A stretch of 61,901 nt of DNA. It comes from Streptococcus lactarius (lineage in GTDB: Bacteria; Bacillota; Bacilli; Lactobacillales; Streptococcaceae). Positions 61,863-61,901 of the stretch are shown piece after piece. Position numbers and translations under genes: made by a program. The notes under the pieces were generated by a model that made no database searches, was not told where the DNA came from, and was given only the letters and a program-made list of their open reading frames with translations. The stretch spans positions 234,688-296,588 of the forward strand of contig NZ_MRXX01000001.1 of the NCBI RefSeq assembly GCF_016642265.1, written 5' to 3'. Positions within the stretch are counted from its first letter, which is position 1. Each line of letters begins with the position of its first letter.

Positions 61863-61901
61863 TCAATTGTTTTTGGATTGTTGAGCAAGACGCAGTAGTT
61901 G

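Overview
The window is a piece of a low-GC Firmicutes chromosome, almost certainly an oral streptococcus of the mitis/sanguinis type. The evidence is the pfkA-pyk pair, a DnaE of 1033 residues starting at GTG, close resemblance of a hypothiocyanous-acid reductase and an MntE-type exporter to pneumococcal proteins, and a tmRNA whose tag reads AKNNNSYALAA. About 19 kb of chromosome (1-19130) and about 2.1 kb at the right end (59765-61901) flank one complete 40.6-kb prophage (19135-59764).

Left chromosomal arm. ribF and truB (minus); har (plus); an alpha/beta hydrolase, a GNAT acetyltransferase and a DUF2130 nuclease-like protein (minus); pcrA (minus) divergent from mntE (plus); an amino-acid ABC importer (binding protein, ATPase, permease; minus); a signal-peptidase-like protein that lacks both catalytic residues; pyk and pfkA; dnaE; and tRNA-Ser(GGA). 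Two intergenic spaces, 2.9 kb apart, hold 137/138-bp elements with the same branched fold but different stem sequences.

Prophage. It sits in the 3' end of ssrA. A 20-bp core is duplicated at both ends, ssrA is rebuilt intact at the right end, and a 14-nt tail remnant is left beside tRNA-Ser. The integrase is the last gene before attR. The lysogeny arm reads rightwards: CI-like repressor, ImmA-type peptidase, DEDDh exonuclease-BRCT fusion, a structured RNA with terminator placed directly before a NYN-domain nuclease gene, and integrase. A two-way operator region (55433-55735) separates this from the leftward early genes: Cro-like regulator, DUF3102 and ORF6C proteins, DnaB, replisome organiser, DnaC-type loader, MazG-like and DUF3310 proteins, SSB, and many small ATGA-overlapped genes. 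An ArpU-like regulator and a tRNA-like element precede the late genes. These are a small tyrosine recombinase, HNH, P27-type small terminase, large terminase, HK97-type portal, ClpP-like protease, capsid, connectors, major tail protein, tail chaperone with a -1 frameshift, tape measure, Dit, Tal, holin pair and endolysin. A BppU-like and SGNH-esterase module follows the endolysin instead of preceding it. This is a cos-type, Siphoviridae-like temperate phage.

Accessory cargo is set apart from the lytic programme by its own signals: a membrane-anchored protein with private terminator, promoter and terminator inside the tail operon (34376-35129); a three-gene small-protein operon with a consensus promoter facing inward at attL (19364-19937); a plus-strand gene in the early region (53515-53787); and the RNA plus NYN nuclease unit (57605-58394). 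These are the best places to look for immunity or defence functions.

Right chromosomal arm. ssrA, then an ABC-2 type permease and its ATPase under a good promoter. A hairpin repeat at the right edge of the window recurs, inverted, at the left edge.
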